5,666 bases of DNA from Candidatus Mesolinea sp. (GTDB lineage Bacteria; Chloroflexota; Anaerolineae; Anaerolineales; Anaerolineaceae). Numbering within the stretch: position 1 is the first letter of the stretch; each line of letters begins with the position of its first letter. Position numbers and translations under genes: made by a program. Under the pieces are notes generated by a model that was not told the origin of the DNA, did no database searches, and saw nothing but the letters and a program-made list of their open reading frames with translations. Below, piece by piece: positions 1-4,500 of this stretch. The stretch lies in the NCBI GenBank assembly GCA_003499715.1, contig DNSH01000039.1, forward strand, positions 1 to 5,666, written 5' to 3'.

Positions 1-614
1 CCACCAGAATAAATCCCCCAGTGCTTATGGTAAGAACCGTCGGCTTTGATGGAGCTGGAGATAAAACCCGGCTTATCAGCCGCTGTTACGACTGCCGCCC
101 CAGCTCCATCGCCGTAAAAGAAGGAGGTAAGATCATGTTGAGGATCAGCCAATTTGTGCATCATATAAGCACCAATGACCAGAATGTATTTGATATTGGG
201 ATTGGTGGTGATAATGCCTGCTGCCTGGGTCAGGCCAGTTGGGAAAGAGGCGCAAGCACAACCAACATCCCAGGTGCCAGCATTCACACAGCCGAGTTTA
301 TATTGCACGACCACCGAAGTCGCCGGCGTAATGTAGTCGGGGCTGTCAGTGCCTAAGATAATCAGATCCACTTGCTCCGGGGTGATCCCCGCGTCGGCAA
401 GCGCCTGTTTGCCGGCTTCGACTGCCAAGTCCGAAGTCGCCCAATCGTCAGGGGCATAGAAACGCCGGGTAATGCCGGTGCTAGCTTCAAACTTGCCAAC
501 CACTTCTGCGAGCTTGGGACTTACTGCATTCATCCATTCGGCAAAAGTAGCATTGCTGATTTCGTTTTCCGGGACGTACATTCCGGTGCCGATTATCGTT
601 GCGTATCGAGACAT
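1..614 (-). CDS. FabH-like 3-oxoacyl-ACP synthase III family protein, partial (3' end beyond window)
   Basis: My own translation from the ATG at 614-612 reads 204 codons without a stop to the left edge, so the C-terminal part is missing. It begins MSRYATIIGTGMYVPE, the usual KAS III start. It then shows S-T-G-I-T-R-R at residues 45-51, and D-V-G-C-A-C-A-S-F at 116-124 with the expected catalytic Cys121 (codon 254-252). F-Y-G-D-G-A-G-A-A at 166-174 is the family glycine loop. The catalytic His and Asn would lie off the window. Known for the family: Claisen condensation of an acyl-thioester primer with malonyl-ACP in the cytoplasm. Odd points: about nine extra residues before the STGI motif relative to E. 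coli FabH, and Lys41 and Asp161 where E. coli has the CoA-adenine-stacking Trp32 and Arg151. The primer may therefore not be acetyl-CoA, so I give no fabH symbol. It starts 31 bases after the fabG-type stop and is probably co-transcribed. Other KAS III-like enzymes of secondary or lipid metabolism remain possible. Confidence 0.88.
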   Translation of the reverse strand, partial: MSRYATIIGTGMYVPENEISNATFAEWMNAVSPKLAEVVGKFEASTGITRRFYAPDDWATSDLAVEAGKQALADAGITPEQVDLIILGTDSPDYITPATSVVVQYKLGCVNAGTWDVGCACASFPTGLTQAAGIITTNPNIKYILVIGAYMMHKLADPQHDLTSFFYGDGAGAAVVTAADKPGFISSSIKADGSYHKHWGIYSG

Positions 615-627
615 ATCATTCACCTCT
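615..627 (-). promoter_or_regulatory. Ribosome binding site of the FabH-like gene
   Basis: On the minus strand AGAGGTG (627-621) precedes the ATG at 614 with six bases between. This fixes the start. A second ATG at 619-617 is five bases upstream in a different frame and stops after a few codons. Translation is therefore initiated independently even if the gene is read from the upstream fabG-type promoter. Confidence 0.75.
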
Positions 628-645
628 CAAGGTAAGATTTTTTGA

Positions 646-1404
646 CTAGGGGATCACTCCACCATCAACACTGATTGCCGCCCCATGAATGTATGAGGCT
701 TCATCGCTGGCTAACCATGCATAAACATTGGCGATCTCTTCAGGTTTTCCAAGCCGCCCCAAGGGAGTTTTAGCAGCCATCGCGGCGAGAACATTTTCGG
801 GCATCTTCAAAACCATTTCGGTTAGGATGAAACCAGGGCAGACTGCATTCACACGGATTTGGTACTTCCCCAGCTCGCGTGCCCAGGTTTTGGTCATACC
901 GATGACACCAAATTTGGTCGCAGCATAGTTGGTTTGCCCAAAATTTCCATACAAGCCCACGACGGAAGATGCATTGAGAACAACACCACCACCGTTTTTA
1001 ATCATGTAAGGAACAACGGCTTGAGTACAATTGAAAACACCCTTGAGATTGACAGCGACAACCAGGTCAAAAGCTTCTTCGCTCATTTGACCGACCATCT
1101 GGCCATCCTTGAATTTGACAAATTGCGCATCCCGGGTAATGCCGGCATTGTTGACCAAAACATCAATATGGCCAAACTGAGCTACAACATCATCGATCCA
1201 CGTTTGAACTGCTTGCCTATTTGTGACGTCCACTTTATCGAAGCGAATTGCTCCCCCGGTTTCTTCAACGAACGCGTTTCCTGCTTGTTCATTGACATCA
1301 CAGATAATGACCTTTGCGCCTTCCTGGATAAACTTTAATGCCGTGGCTTTTCCAATCCCGGCAGCTCCCCCCGTGATAATTGCAACTTTATCTGTTAAAA
1401 GCAT
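646..1404 (-). CDS. fabG: FabG-type 3-oxoacyl-ACP (or -CoA) reductase, classical short-chain dehydrogenase/reductase
   Basis: A complete 252-residue classical SDR, stop TAG. Visible motifs are the Rossmann dinucleotide loop T-G-G-A-A-G-I-G at residues 11-18, D-V at 59-60, N-N-A-G at 85-88, and the catalytic tetrad Asn119, Ser147, Tyr160, Lys164 (Y-A-A-T-K). P-G-F-I-L-T-E-M follows at 190-197, and the C-terminus is V-D-G-G-V-I-P. Spacings Ser-13-Tyr-4-Lys match E. coli FabG. Family role: NAD(P)H-dependent reduction of a 3-ketoacyl thioester to the 3-hydroxyacyl form, usually as a cytoplasmic tetramer. Two oddities: Asp36 closes beta strand 2 (V-I-I-C-D), a residue that in classical SDRs usually selects NAD(H) over NADP(H), and about eight extra residues (near 98-106) follow N-N-A-G-I-T-R-D, making it longer than the usual 244. 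The start is supported by a strong Shine-Dalgarno. It heads a probable two-gene operon with the FabH-like gene. An acetoacetyl-CoA reductase or another alcohol dehydrogenase is an alternative. Confidence 0.9.
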   Translation of the reverse strand: MLLTDKVAIITGGAAGIGKATALKFIQEGAKVIICDVNEQAGNAFVEETGGAIRFDKVDVTNRQAVQTWIDDVVAQFGHIDVLVNNAGITRDAQFVKFKDGQMVGQMSEEAFDLVVAVNLKGVFNCTQAVVPYMIKNGGGVVLNASSVVGLYGNFGQTNYAATKFGVIGMTKTWARELGKYQIRVNAVCPGFILTEMVLKMPENVLAAMAAKTPLGRLGKPEEIANVYAWLASDEASYIHGAAISVDGGVIP

Positions 1405-1416
1405 GCTCTCTCCTTT
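1405..1416 (-). promoter_or_regulatory. fabG: Ribosome binding site of the FabG-type gene
   Basis: The minus strand reads AAAGGAGAGAGC directly before the ATG at 1404. The AAGGAG core (1415-1410) lies five bases upstream of the start codon, close to ideal spacing and a near-complete anti-Shine-Dalgarno match, which makes this start well supported. Confidence 0.85.
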
Positions 1417-1466
1417 ATAAAACTTGTACTGTTAACTTACTGGTAATCAATTTTTAACACATGGGG

Positions 1467-1495
1467 ATTACAAGGGGGTTACAAATTGGTAACAA
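1467..1495 (-). promoter_or_regulatory. Candidate sigma-70-type promoter for the FabG-type/FabH-like operon
   Basis: On the minus strand TTGTTA (1495-1490, four of six matches to TTGACA) and TGTAAT (1472-1467, five of six to TATAAT) are separated by exactly 17 bases. Transcription would start near 1460, giving a leader of about 55 bases that carries the ribosome binding site. The position between the upstream gene's terminator and the start codon fits. The sequence is AT-rich, so chance matches are possible, and weaker alternatives exist nearer the gene, for example TTGATT at 1450-1445. Confidence 0.45.
1478..1493. promoter_or_regulatory. Inverted repeat GTTAC-N6-GTAAC, candidate operator
   Basis: Perfect five-base arms (GTTAC at 1478-1482, GTAAC at 1489-1493) flank a six-base AT-rich spacer. 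The palindrome occupies the gap between the proposed -35 and -10 boxes, a classical repressor position. A third half-site, ATTAC at 1467-1471, sits exactly 11 bases before the first. As a result GGGGATTACAA (1463-1473) and GGGGGTTACAA (1474-1484) form a tandem direct repeat with one mismatch. I cannot assign a regulator; it does not obviously resemble the FapR or FabT sites I know. Confidence 0.35.
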
Positions 1496-1531
1496 AATCA
1501 TGAGTACGCATGAATTTTCCAAATTAAAGTT

Positions 1532-1556
1532 AGAGCCCGTCACACGGGCGGGCTCT
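1532..1556 (-). terminator. Probable rho-independent terminator of the subtilase gene
   Basis: AGAGCCCG (1532-1539) pairs perfectly with CGGGCTCT (1549-1556) across a nine-base loop. An alternative inner pairing CCCGT/ACGGG is also possible. In transcription direction (minus strand) the hairpin ends in GGGCTCT and is followed by AACTTTAATTT, a weak, interrupted T-rich tract. It lies 21 bases after the protease stop. It separates the protease from the downstream operon promoter, which supports independent transcription of the two units. Confidence 0.65.
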
Positions 1557-1557
1557 T

Positions 1558-1577
1558 GATTAGGTGGTGAACTAATC
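1558..1577. repeat. Small hairpin abutting the subtilase stop codon
   Basis: GATTAG (1558-1563) and CTAATC (1572-1577) are perfect six-base complements around an eight-base loop. The hairpin ends at the base next to the TAA stop (1580-1578) and begins one base from the GC-rich terminator stem, so the transcript end would carry two tandem hairpins. On its own it is AT-rich and weak. It may assist termination or shield the 3' end. Confidence 0.4.
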
Positions 1578-4500
1578 TTATCTGCTGATTATTGGCAGAT
1601 AGAAATTTTTGATGATCGTCAGGTCTACAACGGCGGTTGCCGCTTCTTCGACCGTGCCAAGTCGATCGGTGCTATGGAAGGCTACGTTGGTCAATGGACC
1701 GGTCATAGCGTCTTCATTTACCACTGCCTGGAAGGTTATGGTATGTGTAGGCGGCACGAGCACATAGTCGAAGCAGATGGCGGAGCCGTTTTCAATGGCA
1801 AGATCCGGATCGTTGTAACTCACCAGCGTACCCACGGTACCATCGGCATTTTCTACACCAATCGTAGCAGATGCGCTGCTAAGGAAATCGGGGTGAATGT
1901 TATCGAAGGCGAAGATGATCTCATACATACCTGGGGCGTCATCTGGCTGTAAGAAGTAGCCAATTTCAACATCCATGGTCACTGCCGGGTTGCCACCATA
2001 GCGATAAACATCATCATATTCGATGGTGGCAAAGGATGCGCTATCACCAACCAGAGTAACACCCTTATTCGTGGCAGCGTCATATTGCACCACAAGATCA
2101 TCCCAGAAGGCGGCTAAGACGTTATTCGGATCATCTGGATCAGGGATTTCCTGATTGACGAAATCAACATCATTGAAGGCGAAGCCAGCATAGCCATCAT
2201 CAGTAAAGTGCATGCCGGTATAGTCGATGCCGTAATAGTTGAAGGCTGGATAGTTGCTGAAGGTCGAGTACCAGAAACTATCCCCATAAATTGAAGCATT
2301 TGTGGAGAAACCATAGCTGGTTGTCTTCCAGTCTAAATAGGCATTTGGGTTTCCATCCGGCATAATTTCCAACGTGCAGGCCGGATCGTCAGCGCTGGTT
2401 GTCCAATCATAGGCGTAATGGGCGGGCTCAATGGTGCCCGTCCAGGTAATCGCATTGGTCGCAGGATCGTAGACCGCACCGCCTGTTGCCGAATCAGGCA
2501 CATAGGTCACACCCTCAGGCAGTACATCATTAATCGCATATTCAGTTGGACCCGTGGCGAAATTCGTGATCTCAATGGTATAGGTGATCACATCGCCAAT
2601 CGTAGCAGAGGTGACATCAGCTGTCTTGACCACATCATCTACACCACGCCGGACGTCCAGTTGTGTAAGGCCAACTGAAGTTTCGTAGTCAGCATCGGCA
2701 TACACGTCGATCAAGCCATACAGGCGGTCGCCTGCTTCGGTGTCAATGTCGTGCCAGAGGATATCGAGTGTGAAAGGCTCGCCAGCTGGGTTAGTTTCCG
2801 GTCCGAGCACAGTCATGGTAGCTGGGTCAGCTGGTTCATAAGGCACTTTACCGATAGAGAGGGTAATGTCATCCAGCGGCGCACCGGAGCCTTGCCAGTT
2901 TTGCACCAGGATCCACACATCCCAGAATTCAACAGGGAAACCCCATTCGCTCAGGTACTCATAAGCTGTCGCGGTGGCACTGTTTTGATATTCCTCATCT
3001 GCTGAAGGAAGGCCATCGCCATTGATATCAAAGCCCCAGAAGAGGTCTAGGTCGACCGCCGTGGTGGCGGTAATTTCAGCTACCAACCGGGCAGCACCGG
3101 CATCCATCGGGACAACGGTATACCATACCTGGCTCAAGTTATCGTAAGGGGAGCCATTGGTCGGGTCTTGTGCCAATTGGATCTGATTCAGGTCACCCTT
3201 CACGAAGCCGTAGGTATCCACGGTCAACTCGGTAATTTCAACAGCTTGCAGGTCCACAAGCGTGCCGCTATCCGCATCACGATGCGACTCAAATTTAGCC
3301 AGATCAGGCAAGTTGCCCGTGGTTGGTAACACCGCTACAGGAATAGCCACATCGGAGATGGGTTTGCCGGCTGCCACGTTGTATGCTGTCACATCGTCAA
3401 TCCACCAACCATCAGCACAATTGCCAGTGTACTTAAAGGCAACATAAATGCTCTGTCCAGCGTATGTGCTCAAGTCCACCAAAGTTGGTGTTGCCGTCCA
3501 GGCGTCTTCAGGTGGTGCAGAGAGCGCTGCCAGTTCGACAAAATCACCATCGGTAGGAACAGCACTTCCCGTAGAAACCATTAGCCCATGATATTCAACA
3601 TCACTTGTCCAATTACCATTTTCGAAGAAACTAAACGTGGTAAATCCGGCTGAAGGGATGGCAATCTGTGGCGTGACCAGCCAACCTTCCTGTTCGCCTA
3701 AACAGCTGAAATTGTGCAAGGCTGAAGCAGGAGTGCTATAAAACCGACCCGTATCACGAACCCAAGTGGCGCCACCACCATCTACGTTGTAAACATTCCA
3801 ACCTGTCGGCGGGAAAGTATAATCAGTAAAGTCTTGCTGGAGGAGTATAACGGGATCTCCGCCCGGATGCGCACTCTCAGTATTGAATTCAACCTTCCCG
3901 AACAGCCATTCATCCGTGGGCGCAGCAGTCACATCAGCAGTAATGGTAATTTCTTGTGTAGCTCCTGGGGCAATGGTGAATGTGGCTGGATCGACGGTGA
4001 TCCATTCGGGGGCGCTCACCGTGTAGGTTGCCGAAAGACCTGCAACACTGGTAAAGGTGCGCGTCCAAGAGCACTCGCCCACACACTGACTGTGATACAA
4101 ACTAGGTAGATTGAGCGAGCGCGGATCACCACCCAGGGCGGGATCAGCGGCTTCATAGTTTTCAATGGTTTCATCCATCACTAAGCCAGCCAGGCCGGCC
4201 AGTTCAAGTTGGATGCGGCCGGCACCAATATCAAAGGGGTCGGCTGGGGTTGTTTTGTCTTCTTTAACCAAGCCATCATAGCCAGTCAGCATCAAAGCGG
4301 ATTTGATTTCTGCTGGTGTCCAATCGGGATGCAAGGCTTTGAGTAAGGCTGCAGCGCCGGCATCATGCGGGCTAGACATGGACGTGCCTTGATAGAGGTC
4401 ATATTCTGCATCAGGGCTAGGGGCAATGGTGCCATCCGCAACCGCGGCCAAGATTTCCAAGCCAGGCGCGCTGACATCTGGTTTGAGCACGTCAAAGGTG

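Noticed and set aside
1..614. OleA-type long-chain hydrocarbon synthesis pair
   Set aside because: The neighbouring reductase is a short classical SDR of 252 residues, not the longer extended SDR expected for OleD, and no OleB or OleC is visible.
21..635. Two plus-strand open frames of 111 and 87 codons
   Set aside because: They lie antisense to the FabH-like gene, whose minus-strand translation shows clear KAS III motifs over the whole stretch; neither plus-strand product resembles a known protein.
859..1338. Plus-strand open frame of 159 codons
   Set aside because: Entirely antisense to the complete FabG-type gene; no recognisable domain.
1405..1577. Small RNA, riboswitch or a short gene in the intergenic region
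   Set aside because: Only the hairpins and promoter-like elements described are visible; I found no recognisable riboswitch core, and no ORF with a ribosome binding site.
1581..1610. Sortase-type LPxTG anchor
   Set aside because: The tail has Leu-Pro but no Thr-Gly, no following hydrophobic helix and no basic cluster.
4365..4376. Possible inactivating change in the nucleophile motif (H-D-A-G instead of the usual H-V-A-G after G-T-S-M-S-S-P)
   Set aside because: Ser414 and the G-T-S-M core are intact, all other catalytic residues are present, and the changed position is not catalytic; it looks like ordinary variation.
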